Origin: G963708235 sp963708235
Lineage (GTDB): Bacteria; Actinomycetota; Acidimicrobiia; Spongiisociales; UBA5794
Assembly (NCBI GenBank): GCA_963708235.1
Contig: OY970200.1
Coordinates: 2,480,001-2,544,000, forward strand
DNA length: 64,000 nucleotides
Direction: 5' to 3'
A model generated the notes under the pieces. The model was not told the DNA's origin, made no database searches, and saw only the letters and a list, made by a program, of their open reading frames with translations. The position numbers and the translations under genes are program-made. Each line of letters starts with the position of its first letter. Within the stretch, counting starts at the first letter, position 1. Of this stretch, positions 1 to 9,711 are shown piece after piece.

Positions 1-591
1 GACGATGAACCCGGCACGGTCGGGCGCCTGAACCACCGTCTTGCCCAGCCGTTCGGCGGCAAAGGTGGTGGCCCGTTCCACGGTGGACTCGGAGGTGAGT
101 ACGCCACGGACCACCTCGACGAGCGGCATCACCGGCGCCGGGTTGAAGAAATGCAGCCCGACGACGCTTTCGGGACGTGCGGTGGCAACCCCGAGCCGGG
201 TGATCGGGATCGACGAGGTGTTGGAGGCGAGGACGGCGTCGGGGTCGGTGACGATCTGATCGAGACTGGCAAAGATCGACCGTTTCAGCCCCTCGTTCTC
301 GACCACCGCCTCGATCACCAGTTGCCGGTCGGCCATCTCCTCCAGGTCGGTGCCGAACGTCAGTCGCCCCAGGGCGAGGTCCCGGTCGTCCGGGTCGAGC
401 TTGCCGCGTTCGACCGCTCTGGTCAGCGACCGCTCGATCGATTGTCGGGCACGGTCGGCGGCATCGCGGTCCACCTCGTGGACCCGGACATCGACCCCGG
501 CCTTGGCGCACACCTCGGCGATCCCGCCGCCCATCTGCCCACCGCCGATGATTCCGACCCGTTCGATCCCCATGTGGCCGCCCTTCGTCAT
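1..591 (-). CDS. 3-hydroxybutyryl-CoA dehydrogenase, N-terminal part (runs off the left edge)
   Basis: NAD-dependent oxidation of 3-hydroxyacyl-CoA to 3-oxoacyl-CoA, in beta-oxidation or butyrate/phenylacetate-type pathways in the cytoplasm. Reading leftwards from ATG at 591, the open frame of 197 codons never closes in the window. It opens with a Rossmann fold: a glycine-rich loop GGGQMGGGIAE at residues 16-26, then the acidic end of beta-2 (VHEVD). Further on are the ASNTSS motif and the catalytic HFFNP motif, both diagnostic of the 3HCDH_N domain. The C-terminal helical domain lies outside the window. An in-frame ATG at 573 is an alternative start. The Nudix gene upstream has the same orientation but is 180 bp away. 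Family call is secure; chain-length specificity cannot be read. Confidence 0.9.
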   Translation of the reverse strand, partial: MTKGGHMGIERVGIIGGGQMGGGIAEVCAKAGVDVRVHEVDRDAADRARQSIERSLTRAVERGKLDPDDRDLALGRLTFGTDLEEMADRQLVIEAVVENEGLKRSIFASLDQIVTDPDAVLASNTSSIPITRLGVATARPESVVGLHFFNPAPVMPLVEVVRGVLTSESTVERATTFAAERLGKTVVQAPDRAGFIV

Positions 592-724
592 GATCCGTGG
601 TGCGGGCAGGCTACCGCCCGGTCCGGCATGGTCGACGATCCTCAGGGCTGGTGGGGCGATTCGACCGCAACACGGCACTTGCTCGGCTTGCAAGGGTTGG
701 GATGCCCTCGTCATCGGCCCCGGG

Positions 725-765
725 CCGTTACGAACTGGCCGTTACGAACTGGCCATTCCGACTGG
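725..765. repeat. 14-bp tandem repeat, about 3 units
   Basis: Two exact copies of CCGTTACGAACTGG are followed by a third, degenerate copy (CCATTCCGACTGG). They lie in the gap between the Nudix gene and the dehydrogenase, just upstream of the dehydrogenase start on its own strand. It could be a slippage product or a regulator-binding array; nothing shows which. Confidence 0.6.
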
Positions 766-771
766 GGCCGT

Positions 772-1287
772 TCAGCCGCGTTGGACGAGGGCGGTGACGG
801 TCTCGGGGAGCGGCCGGGAGAGGTACGGGGCGAGCACGGCGGGACGGACATCGAGGAACTCGATCTCGGAGGCGGCGAACCAGCGGAACTCGAGGGCGTA
901 CTCGTCTTTGGTGCCGGGCAGTTCCACGCCGCTGAAGGTCTCCATCTCGACGAACCGGTCGGGGAGGGTCATCAGGTGGTAGAGACCGATCTCGTGGTGG
1001 ACCATCAGCTCGCCGTCGGGGTCCGGAGGATCGAACGGCGCCGCCTTGAAGTAGTTCTCGACGACGAACACCATCGGTCCGACCTCGACGGCGACGTGGA
1101 TCTCCTCGGCCATCTCGCGGCGCAACGCCTCGGCTGCGGTCTCACCGATATGGACCCGGCCCCCGGGGAGCGCCCAGAAGTCGTCACCCACGGCACGGTG
1201 CAACAACCGTCGGTCCCCGTCGACGACGATTCCCGCCACACGATGAAGGAAGACCGCCCCACCACTCCGAGCTTGCGCCCATGCCAT
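772..1287 (-). CDS. Nudix hydrolase
   Basis: Hydrolyses a nucleoside diphosphate linked to another moiety; the substrate is not predictable. The 171-aa product carries the Nudix box starting GGRVHIGETAAEALR and ending REMAEE at about residues 41-63, with the Glu residues that bind Mg2+. The usual Gly after EE-x is His here. The rest of the chain (motif WFAASEI near the C-terminus) fits a short stand-alone family member. It is transcribed leftwards, 180 bp from the following dehydrogenase gene. No operon partner is evident upstream: the 257 bp to the next gene on the right hold nothing I can support. Confidence 0.85.
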   Translation of the reverse strand: MAWAQARSGGAVFLHRVAGIVVDGDRRLLHRAVGDDFWALPGGRVHIGETAAEALRREMAEEIHVAVEVGPMVFVVENYFKAAPFDPPDPDGELMVHHEIGLYHLMTLPDRFVEMETFSGVELPGTKDEYALEFRWFAASEIEFLDVRPAVLAPYLSRPLPETVTALVQRG

Positions 1288-1544
1288 CAGCTACACCTGT
1301 CCAGCCCGTAGATCGTTCGGTGTGGTTTCCCCACTCACCTGGTCACCGCCATGTCTCACTCCAACTCGGCGACGGGCAGATTGTAGAGCGGCGCCGGCCC
1401 ACCAAATGCTCCCGTCAGGGCGTCGTGGGGACTCCGGGGCGCCGCTCCGAGATCGTACCGCTGACCGCGACGCAAACCGGGACGACCCGTACAAGGGTCG
1501 CCCCGGTCGGCGGCTGCGGTCAGGTGTCGAACCGAGGAACCGGC

Positions 1545-3846
1545 TCAGTCGCGCAGTTCCCTACGGAGCTTGATCACGATGAACTCGTTGTCGTCGGGGC
1601 GGCGGTCGCCGAGGTGGCGACCCACCGAGAACGGGTAGTTGTTGTCGTTGAGGATCCCGATGGTGTGCTCGTCGAAGAACACCACCGACTCGACGGTGAC
1701 ATAGGGGAACGAGAACACCTTGCCGAGCCCGACGTCACCGGGTCGGGCGCCGACGGCGCTCAGGCCGTACGGATCGCCGAGCCGCATCAGGTCGACCGAC
1801 ATCCGCTTCTGGACGGTGGTCCCGGGGGCGCCGAGCCGGATCTCGTACACGGCCTTGAAGCCGTCGACGTTCCCCTGGCTGTTGTCGCGCTCGATCACCA
1901 GCCCGTGTCCGGTGCCATGGAAGATGAAGTCTCCGATGGCGGCACCCTGCGGTTCGAGCTGGTAGCCCCACCACTTCCCGGTGTACGCCTTGGTGGCGAG
2001 ATCGAACTCGTGGAAGCGGAGCTTCCCCGGGCGTTCCACCGATCAACGGTTTCTCCAGCAGCGGATACAGCTCGGTGCCGTCCTTGGACAGGGCGAGTCC
2101 CTCGAAGCCGCCGCTGCCCTGGGCACGCACCGGGTTGAGGGTGGCGGCATTCGACGCCGGCCAGAACAACCCCGCCGTCGAGGCGGGCTGGAACAGGAAG
2201 GCGGTCCGGATCGACGGGAACTGCTCGTGGACCAGCAACAGCGTCCGCCAGTCGAAGCTCTGGATATCGACACGGGCTTCGAAGCTGCGCGCCACCACGG
2301 CACCAGCCAGCGAGGTCACGAACTGCTGGGCACCGGCCGTGGTCCCGCCGGCCTCCGACGCCGGAGTGACCTTGGTTTCCAGATTGAGACGCACCACAGC
2401 GGCGTTGTCGGCACGCACCTGGGCATCGAGATGGGCGGAGCCGGCGCCGGTGCGGTAGTGCGTCTCGTAGTAGCCGACGAACTCGAGAAGCTGGTCGGTG
2501 GTGGGCATCACATACGGGTCGATCAGGCCCTTGGCGCCTCCGAAGGCGACCGAGACCGGCGACAGCGCCCGGTCGTTGCTCTGGGGCGCCGACGTGGTGA
2601 GGCGATCACAGATGAACGTCGCCTGGATCTCGGCGGCGGTGAGGTCGCGCACCCTCACCTGATTCGCCGTGGTGTAGGGCTGCCCGTCGGCACGGCGACA
2701 GGTGCTCGCCGAGATGGTGGCGTTGTGGTCGAGCATCGCCACCCCGTCGGCACTGATCCCGGTGTCACCTTCGAGCGTGTTCACCAGATGGTCCAGGGCG
2801 GCTTCGAACGCCGGGAGGGTGTTCTCGGGGCGGAGATTGCGGGCACCACGGTGACCCTGCGCATCGAACTTGGACGGGTCGATCCGGCCGTCGGCCAGCA
2901 ACCAGTCACCGGGCACTCCGTTGTTGTCGGCGTCGTGGTTGGCGACGACGGCGTAGAGGAGGTCGGGGCGGTCGGTGATGATGCCGTCGGCGCCGAGACC
3001 GATCAACGCCTGCATCCGGGTGGTGGAGTTGATCGTCCACGGGATGACCTGGTAGCCGGCGGCGTTGAGCGAAACCGGGTTGACCGTACCCGCCACCATG
3101 GAGTCGGTGGGTGACACCACCGGGGTGTGGGTGGCTCCGTGGATGTGGGCATGGGTGCGCAGGGCGTTCATGATGCGAGTCACGCTGCCCGCCTGATGGA
3201 ACGGGGTCTGCGGTGCCCGCACCTCACCGCCACGCTCGAAGTCGGGCAAGGGATACGGCGCCTCGAGCAGTTCCCCGTCGGCGGAGAAGTGGAGAAGGAA
3301 GGGCCCAAACTCCTCACCGACCCACAACGTCCCGTCCGGGGCCCGCTGGATCGACTCGATGTCGAAATCGGCGCCGGTGAGGAGGCGCTCCTCGGTGAAG
3401 TGGTTGACGGTTGCCCAGGTCACATGGCCATCGGGGTCGGAGAACTCGATGAACCCTTCCACCTCGATCTCTCCGCTCCCACCGGTTGCCGTGGCGAACT
3501 CGGGTCGGATGGTGTAGGCCCGGAGGTGATAGTCGGCCGAGTTCTCCAGCGAACCGAACCCGTTGTCGGGCATCGCCAGGAAGGTCCCGTCGCCATTGTC
3601 GAGCACAGCGGAGAAGCCCTGCACGGGCTGGGCATTCTCGAAGGGCTGCGGCACGGCGTAGCGACCCGAGGTCGGGCCTTCGGCGAAGGTGTCGGCGGGC
3701 AGCACGGCCCGACCCACCAGACGTTCCATTCGCTTGGGCTGATCTTCGAACGGAGGGTCGGCGGCGATAGCCGCAGCCGGGGTGGCGGCAGATACCGCCA
3801 GGGCGACGGCGGTGGCCACGCTCAGCCACCGGGTGATGAGACTCAT
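1545..3846 (-). CDS. Secreted phytase-like esterase / glycerophosphodiester phosphodiesterase, frameshifted near 2040
   Basis: Probable secreted phosphodiesterase that scavenges phosphate or glycerol phosphate. The start at 3846 gives a signal peptide (hydrophobic LSVATAVALAVSAATPAAA). Then come blades of a phytase-type esterase-like propeller (about residues 35-200), a strand resembling the C-terminal end of a GDPD domain (GADGIITDRPD), and a GDPD domain opening with AQGHRGARNLRPENTLPAF near residue 330. The frame then changes between positions 2033 and 2041: the upstream frame ends coherently at EKPLIG and the protein resumes in the +1 frame at RPGKLRFHEFDLATKAY, closing the propeller and stopping at 1545. 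Total length is 767 codons plus one base. Either the gene is inactivated or one G is a sequencing insertion; I favour the latter. Divergent from the P-type ATPase gene across 187 bp. Confidence 0.8.
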
Positions 3847-4033
3847 TGCGCACTCCTTGACTCAGGGACACGGTCGATTCCGAAGCTATGGAGCGCTGGT
3901 GAACCCAACCTGAACCAGGGACCGCCTGTCGGCAAACATTCGGTGACGGCGGGAGGGAGTCGCAGAAATTCGGCCGCCTGCTCGGCGGGTGCGCCGGCGG
4001 AGCGGGGACCCGCGGGCGGATTAGGCTCGGCGC

Positions 4034-6718
4034 ATGGCGACCATCGATCGAACGCTGGATCACGCTGGCCAGGGCCTGAGCCAGGACGAAGTCCGTCGCC
4101 GCATCGAGGCCGGTCAGGTCAACGTCGTCGACCAGGGTCCCAGCCGGACCACGGGCGACATCGTCCGTGCCAACGTGGTCACCAGGTTCAACATCCTGCT
4201 GGCGGTGATGCTCGCCATTGTCCTGCTGGTGTTGCGGGAGCCGCGCGATGCGCTGTTCGGGATCGTCCTCGTCTCCAACGCCGCCATCGGCATCATCCAG
4301 GAACTGCGTGCCAAACGCACCCTTGACCGCCTGGAGCTGGTGGCGGCACCACGGGTGCGGGCGCTGCGGTCGGGGAAGGTCACCGAGGTTCCCACCGACC
4401 GCATCGTCCGCGACGACATCATCGAGATCAGCGCCGGCGACCAGCTTGCGGTCGACGGTGTGGTCATCGTCGCTTCGGGTCTGGAGATCAACGAGTCGCT
4501 GCTCACCGGCGAGTCAGACCCGATCCACAAGGTTCCCGGGGACGAATGTATGTCGGGAAGCTTCGTCGCCGCAGGTTCAGGTCGGTACAAGGCGACCAAG
4601 GTCGGCGCCGATGCGTACACCGCCAAGCTCGCCGACGAGGCGAAGAAATTCACCCTGGTCCGCTCCGAACTGCGCAGCGGCATCGACCTGATCATCGCCG
4701 GGGTGAGTTGGGCGGTGGGCCCGATGATCGCCGCCCTGGTGTGGAGCCAGATGAGCGCCGACCGAACCTTCATCGAGGCCCTCGGTGGCGGGGTGGCGGC
4801 GGCGGTCGCCATGATCCCGCAGGGACTGGTGTTGCTGACCTCGATCGCTTTCGCCGTCGGTGTGGTGCGGCTGGGTCGCCGCAACGTGCTGGTGCAGGAA
4901 CTGCCCGCCATCGAGGGTCTGGCACGCGTCGACGTGGTGTGCTTCGACAAGACCGGAACGCTCACCAGGGGCGAGATGGCCCTGATCGAGACGACCGCGC
5001 TCGGCGAACTGGACCCGACAGCGGCGCTCGGTGCCCTGGGAGCCGACGACCCGAACCCCAACGCCACCCTGGCGGCGGTCGCGGCCGCCTACCCCGAGTC
5101 ACCGAAATGGCATGCTCTGCGATCGGTGCCGTTCTCCTCGGCCCGCAAGTGGAGCGGGGCAACCTTCGCCGGACACGGCACCTGGGTGCTCGGTGCGCCC
5201 GATGTGGTGGCGCCGACCGATGCCCGGGTCGGTGACCTGGCGCAGACCGCTTCCGAGGAGGGGAACCGGGTGCTGCTGCTGGCGACGACGGAGACGACCC
5301 TGTCCGGGGAGAGCCTGCCCTTCGGTCTCGAACCCGTGGCGGTGCTGGTCCTCGGTGATCAGGTGCGCGACGACGCCGCCGACACGCTGCGGTACTTCGC
5401 CGAGCAGGGGGTGCGGGTCAAGGTCATCTCCGGCGACCACCCGGATACGGTGGCGGCGATCGCCCGCCAGGTCGGGGTCGTCGGATCCCACGAGGTCATC
5501 GACGCCCGCAACCTCTCGGAAGATCCACAGCGCCTCGCCGAGGTCATGGAGCGGGCCACGGTGTTCGGGCGGGTCACCCCCCACCAGAAACGGGCGATGG
5601 TGGGAGCCCTGCAGTCGCGGGGGCATGTGGTGGCGATGACCGGGGACGGGGTCAATGACGTACTGGCCCTCAAGGATGCCGACATCGGGATCGCCATCGG
5701 CAGCGGCGCCCCGGCGTCGCGGGCGGTGGCGCAGTTGGTGCTGATCGATGGCGAGTTCTCCACCCTGCCCGGGATCGTCGGCGAGGGCCGGCGCGTCATC
5801 TCCAACATCGAACGGGTCGCCAACCTGTTCATCACCGGGACCATCTATGCGATCGGATTGTCGCTGGCGATCGTGCTGTCGACGCTGCCTTTCCCGTTCC
5901 TCCCCCGCCACCTCACCCTGGTGGGAAGCCTCACCATCGGGATCCCGGCCTTCTTCCTGGCGCTGGCCCCGTCGGCGCGGCGCGCCAAGCCCGGCTTCGT
6001 GGGTCGGGTGTTGCGCTTTGCCGTACCCACCGGGGTGGCGGCCACCCTCGCCACTTTCGCCGCCTACCAGATCGCCATCTCCGAGGGGGTGACCCTCGAG
6101 GAGGCGCGCACCACCGCCACCCTGGTCCTCACCGCCATCGGACTGTTCGCCCTTGGCATGGTGAGCCGCCCTCTGGTTCCCTGGAAGCGGGGACTCATCG
6201 CCGCCATGGCCGGACTTCTGGTGCTGTCGATGGTGAGCCCGATCTCACGGGAGTTCTTCGAGCTCCAACTCCCCCGGCTGGTGGTGTTGCTGGCGGCCGT
6301 CGGGATCGTCGCCATCACCGGCGCCCTGATGGTGTTCTCGCTGCGGGCCATCGGCTGGGCGAAACAGGTCCCCGACCTGCTGCGGGACAACCCGCCGACC
6401 CAGCCGTCGACCTGGCAGAACATGACCTCGCGGATCGGGGACCTCTCCGGATGGAAGCGTTCCTCCCCGGCGACCACGGAGATGCCGCGTATCAGCCGAG
6501 CATCGGCTCGCCGAGATCCCCGGGCCGACATGGCCGGCGCCCCGGTACCGGAACCCGCTCCCCGGGCGGACGGCCACACGCCACCCTCCGGCGAACCCGA
6601 GCTACCGCTCGGAAGTATCGAGTGGTTCGATCCGGAGGACGACGCCTTCGACCCCGCCCGGGAATGGTTCGACACAGGGGAACTCCCCGACGCTCCCCCG
6701 GCCGACCGCAGCCGGTAG
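4034..6718 (+). CDS. Cation-transporting P-type ATPase, CtpE-like (probable Ca2+ pump)
   Basis: ATP-driven cation transport across the cytoplasmic membrane. The 894-aa chain has all P-type signatures: actuator motif TGES near residue 160, membrane motif PQGL near 262 in TM4, phosphorylated Asp in DKTGTLT at about 305, and hinge TGDGVND near 536. The stretch QELPAIEGLARVDVVCFDKT resembles mycobacterial CtpE, which is linked to Ca2+ uptake, so calcium is the best guess. Four or more hydrophobic helices follow the hinge (residues 590-770). An acidic, proline-rich cytosolic tail of about 120 residues extends beyond the usual length. It stands alone, divergent from the phytase-like gene. No metal-binding N-terminal domain is present, which argues against a Cu/Zn pump. 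Confidence 0.88.
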   Translation: MATIDRTLDHAGQGLSQDEVRRRIEAGQVNVVDQGPSRTTGDIVRANVVTRFNILLAVMLAIVLLVLREPRDALFGIVLVSNAAIGIIQELRAKRTLDRLELVAAPRVRALRSGKVTEVPTDRIVRDDIIEISAGDQLAVDGVVIVASGLEINESLLTGESDPIHKVPGDECMSGSFVAAGSGRYKATKVGADAYTAKLADEAKKFTLVRSELRSGIDLIIAGVSWAVGPMIAALVWSQMSADRTFIEALGGGVAAAVAMIPQGLVLLTSIAFAVGVVRLGRRNVLVQELPAIEGLARVDVVCFDKTGTLTRGEMALIETTALGELDPTAALGALGADDPNPNATLAAVAAAYPESPKWHALRSVPFSSARKWSGATFAGHGTWVLGAPDVVAPTDARVGDLAQTASEEGNRVLLLATTETTLSGESLPFGLEPVAVLVLGDQVRDDAADTLRYFAEQGVRVKVISGDHPDTVAAIARQVGVVGSHEVIDARNLSEDPQRLAEVMERATVFGRVTPHQKRAMVGALQSRGHVVAMTGDGVNDVLALKDADIGIAIGSGAPASRAVAQLVLIDGEFSTLPGIVGEGRRVISNIERVANLFITGTIYAIGLSLAIVLSTLPFPFLPRHLTLVGSLTIGIPAFFLALAPSARRAKPGFVGRVLRFAVPTGVAATLATFAAYQIAISEGVTLEEARTTATLVLTAIGLFALGMVSRPLVPWKRGLIAAMAGLLVLSMVSPISREFFELQLPRLVVLLAAVGIVAITGALMVFSLRAIGWAKQVPDLLRDNPPTQPSTWQNMTSRIGDLSGWKRSSPATTEMPRISRASARRDPRADMAGAPVPEPAPRADGHTPPSGEPELPLGSIEWFDPEDDAFDPAREWFDTGELPDAPPADRSR

Positions 6719-6865
6719 CGACGATCCCGAAGCCAGGTCGGCGCGGGTCCGATACGTCGGCGGGAGCATCCGCCGCACCGCCGATCGCCTGATCGGTCGC
6801 GGGGTCTTCGTGATGGCGGTCGGGGTCCCACCAACGCATTGGCGACACGTCCGCCGGGCGCCGGA

Positions 6866-8026
6866 TCACGCCTGGAGACGGATCAGGTTCTCCTGACGAA
6901 CCAGCGCCACCGCTCCCATCAGATAGGCCTCGGCGCCGAGCGTCCCCGGCACCACGAGGGTTCCACTGGCCATCGCCGGTGGGGCGAACCGGTTGACCGC
7001 TTCGCGGACACCGTCGGCGATCACGTCGGCCGCCGCCCCGAGGACGGAATCGACGACGATGGCGTCGGGATCGATGAAGACCACGGCATCCGCCAGGCGT
7101 CGCCCCAGGGCATGTCCGAAACCGCTGAGGGCGCGGATGATGTCGAGTTCCCCACCGGCGGCCGCCGCCGAGATCTCCTCGACGGTGAAGGCGCGCCCGT
7201 GCGCCTTGGCGAGTTCCGCCAGCAGCGACGGGATGCTCACCGTCTGCCAGAAACAACCCCGAGCCCCGCACTCGCAGAGCGGGCCGTCGTCGCGGGTATG
7301 AAGGTGCCCCACCTCGCCGGCCAGCCCGGAACGGCCACGGTGGATGCGGCCGTCGATGATCAGTCCGGAACCGGTGCCATGGGTGAGCGCCGTGAACAGC
7401 ACGGTCTCGAGTCCATGGCCCGCTCCGTAGGTCGCCTCACCCAACGCTCCCAGGTTGGCGTCGTTCTCGCTGACCACCGGGCAACCGAGGTGGTCGGACA
7501 GGACGTCCATTGCTGGTTCATTGCCGAAGTGACGGAACCGGCGTAAGTGACCACTGGTCGGGTCGACGAAGTTCCCGGCGGGTCCCGGAAGCCCGAGGAC
7601 CGCCAGATCGAGATCACCCGGTTGCGCTCCTGCCTCGGCGAGGGCGGCGTCCACACTGGCGAGAACCCGATCTGTCGAGGCCTGCCCGTTGTCCGAGGTG
7701 GAATCGGTGACGCACAGGATCTCCCCGTCCGGTCGGACGATCCCCGCCACGATTCCGTGCGCTGCGGCGACGACCACCGCAAGCAGGCCGGGAGGATTGA
7801 TGATGGCCCACCTGTTGGAGGGTCGCCCTCTGGTCGCCCCTTCCGGCGGGAGCCGGTGCACGGTGCCGGCGGCGGACAGCCGCTCGAGCGCATGCACCAC
7901 GGTGCTGCGCGCCATGCCGATTCGGATGCAGAGCTCGCCCACGGTCATGGTGCGACCGTCGGCCAGTTCGGAGAGCACGGCCTCGGACGCCGACCCGTGG
8001 CGCACAAGCGGAGCGTCGGTGGACAT
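6866..8026 (-). CDS. ROK-family transcriptional repressor
   Basis: Sugar-responsive DNA-binding repressor. The 386-aa protein has an N-terminal winged HTH (about residues 12-65, with ARSTVVHALERL as the recognition region). A ROK kinase-like domain follows, with the nucleotide-loop-like LGLPGPAGNF, the ENDANLGALGE motif, and near residue 250 the zinc motif CECGARGC preceded by GEVGH. These match regulators of the NagC/XylR type. It is transcribed away from the esterase-ABC-GH13 operon that starts at 8205, so that operon is its likely target. An operator-like site lies between the two genes. No separate sugar kinase accompanies it. Confidence 0.9.
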   Translation of the reverse strand: MSTDAPLVRHGSASEAVLSELADGRTMTVGELCIRIGMARSTVVHALERLSAAGTVHRLPPEGATRGRPSNRWAIINPPGLLAVVVAAAHGIVAGIVRPDGEILCVTDSTSDNGQASTDRVLASVDAALAEAGAQPGDLDLAVLGLPGPAGNFVDPTSGHLRRFRHFGNEPAMDVLSDHLGCPVVSENDANLGALGEATYGAGHGLETVLFTALTHGTGSGLIIDGRIHRGRSGLAGEVGHLHTRDDGPLCECGARGCFWQTVSIPSLLAELAKAHGRAFTVEEISAAAAGGELDIIRALSGFGHALGRRLADAVVFIDPDAIVVDSVLGAAADVIADGVREAVNRFAPPAMASGTLVVPGTLGAEAYLMGAVALVRQENLIRLQA

Positions 8027-8053
8027 GCCGGCACCTTAACAGCAAGGAGCCCA

Positions 8054-8083
8054 TTTTATGACCAAACGACCGTAAAACTTTTG
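8054..8083. promoter_or_regulatory. Candidate operator in the ROK/esterase divergent promoter region
   Basis: An AT-rich island in the 178-bp divergent gap. TTTTA at 8054 is mirrored by TAAAA at 8073-8077. Positions 8059-8083 share 16 of 25 bases, including ACCAAA-N2-ACCG-N-AAA, with 17495-17519 upstream of the second esterase. The word TTTATGACCAA (8055-8065) recurs exactly at 17533-17543. This fits a common operator for the ROK repressor; binding is inferred. Confidence 0.5.
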
Positions 8084-8204
8084 TCCAAATCCTCATGATT
8101 ATGACTATTGACTGACCCCTGGTAGCGCCCTAGCGTCGGCGGTGCCGTGACCGGACGTCCGGTGGCGGAGCGCATCGTGTACCGCGACATGTATTGGAGG
8201 ATTC

Positions 8205-9587
8205 ATGTTTTCCACCCCTTCCCGCCGCGATAGGCGCGGGACCGCCCGACTCGACGGAACGCTCGTGAGTCGACGCCCACGCCTGATGGTTCTCATCGCA
8301 GCCGTCATGGTTGGCGTGATCTTTCTCCCCACTGCCCCGGCCTCATCCCAACTGCGGCCACGCATCTCCGGGATCCAAAACGTCACGCCGATCACCGAGG
8401 TGCTCCCCTTCGGTCAGAAGGTCACCGCCGTCGCCGTCGAGTACCCGTACAACGTGAGCTGGCGGAACCTCGACCTCGACTCGTTCACGGTCTCGGACAG
8501 CCTGTACAACTTCCGCTTCAACCCGATCGCCGATCTCACCGACCCGACCAAGCGAGCCGATCGCACGGTCACGGCGGTGTACACCAACGACAGCCCGGAC
8601 GTACGGGAAGACCAGCAGTCCGTCCCCGGCAAATGGGTGATCGTCGAACTCGACTGGGCCGACCCGGCGGGTAGCACCGTGGTGGCGTTCGCAGGCGGGG
8701 TCAGGGTGAATCCGGATCTGCAGACCAAGATCGTGCAGAACGTGGACATCTCCAGGTTGGTCGACAGCGGACGGAACACGGGTTCGGTGATCGCCGAAGC
8801 GTCGTCCGAGCAGCATGGGCCGACGACGCCGGCCGTCAACCTGATCGCCGACGACTTCGTGTACGAGCGCCGCACCACCGCCGCCGGGACGATGATTCCC
8901 TATGCCTACTGGCTGCCGGAAGACTACGACCCGGCCAAGTCGTACCCGATGGTGGTGATCCTTCCCGGCAACGGACAGGGATACATTCCTCAGGCCTCGA
9001 CAGGGCTCGACAACGAGGGCGTCCAGGTGGCGTCAGACAACCCGGCGGTGGCGTGGACCCAGCCGGAGATCACGGGAACAGATGAGGACGTCATCGTCCT
9101 GGCTCCGCAGAACCAGCGCATCGGGGGCACCGCCGGCCAGATGGCCGCCATGGTCGACCTGATCAACTGGTTCGGAACCCAGTACTCCGTTGATCAGGAC
9201 CGCATCTACACATCCACCGTCTCCTTCGGTTCGACCCTGGCGTGGGCGACGCTCGTCGCTCATCCCGGGCTGTTCGATGCGGCGCTGATCACCGGCGGCT
9301 TCGGCGCCAGCGTGGCCCAGGCAACCGCCATCGCGGCAACCGGGGTCCCGATCTGGGTGACCCACGGCACCACCGATCACCTGCTCAACGTCGTGACCAC
9401 GGGTCAGGCCTCGTACAACCGCATCTGGGCGGCGTACACCGCGCTGGGTCTCACCCCCGCACAGGCGAACGCCAAGATCAAGTACACCGAGTACGGCGAC
9501 GAGGCGTTCTTCGAGCCGGACGAGCACCTGGCGTCCGCTCCGACGTACGAGGACCAGAAGCTCCTCCAGTGGCTCCTGGCGCAGTAA
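8205..9587 (+). CDS. Secreted alpha/beta hydrolase (esterase/peptidase-like), first gene of the carbohydrate operon
   Basis: Probable extracellular ester hydrolase. The 460-aa chain starts with a twin-Arg-flanked signal peptide (hydrophobic stretch around residues 27-48, ending PASSQ). A beta-rich Ig-like domain (about 50-215) follows, as in esterases with an N-terminal Ig-like module, then an alpha/beta hydrolase domain (about 225-460). The oxyanion-side motif VVILPGNGQG and strand VIVLAPQ are visible. The likely nucleophile Ser sits in TVSFGS, where the family's usual first Gly is replaced by Val/Thr. Asp in THGTTDH and a late His in PDEHLAS complete a plausible triad. It leads the operon controlled by the divergent ROK gene. 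The substrate, perhaps a sugar ester, is not known. RBS TTGGAGG precedes the ATG. Confidence 0.75.
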   Translation: MFSTPSRRDRRGTARLDGTLVSRRPRLMVLIAAVMVGVIFLPTAPASSQLRPRISGIQNVTPITEVLPFGQKVTAVAVEYPYNVSWRNLDLDSFTVSDSLYNFRFNPIADLTDPTKRADRTVTAVYTNDSPDVREDQQSVPGKWVIVELDWADPAGSTVVAFAGGVRVNPDLQTKIVQNVDISRLVDSGRNTGSVIAEASSEQHGPTTPAVNLIADDFVYERRTTAAGTMIPYAYWLPEDYDPAKSYPMVVILPGNGQGYIPQASTGLDNEGVQVASDNPAVAWTQPEITGTDEDVIVLAPQNQRIGGTAGQMAAMVDLINWFGTQYSVDQDRIYTSTVSFGSTLAWATLVAHPGLFDAALITGGFGASVAQATAIAATGVPIWVTHGTTDHLLNVVTTGQASYNRIWAAYTALGLTPAQANAKIKYTEYGDEAFFEPDEHLASAPTYEDQKLLQWLLAQ

Positions 9588-9610
9588 CTCGAACCGTTCG
9601 CAACTGATCC

Positions 9611-9650
9611 GCTCGGGCGTGGGTTTCCCCAATGTGGCCCACGCCCGAGC
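9611..9650 (+). terminator. Intercistronic hairpin, 13-bp perfect stem
   Basis: GCTCGGGCGTGGG (9611-9623) pairs perfectly with 9638-9650 around a 14-nt loop. It lies between the esterase stop and the binding-protein start and has no T tract. It may act as a partial terminator or an mRNA stabiliser at the 5' side of the binding-protein cistron. Confidence 0.6.
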
Positions 9651-9711
9651 GCAACCCTCATCGACAGACCAGTTGTGTCTGGCGCGTCCAAGATCGAAAG
9701 GAAAGGGGAGA

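Noticed and set aside
151..1311. Long rightward frames opposite the dehydrogenase and Nudix genes
   Set aside because: They are antisense shadows with Arg/Asp-rich content; the leftward frames carry clear domain motifs.
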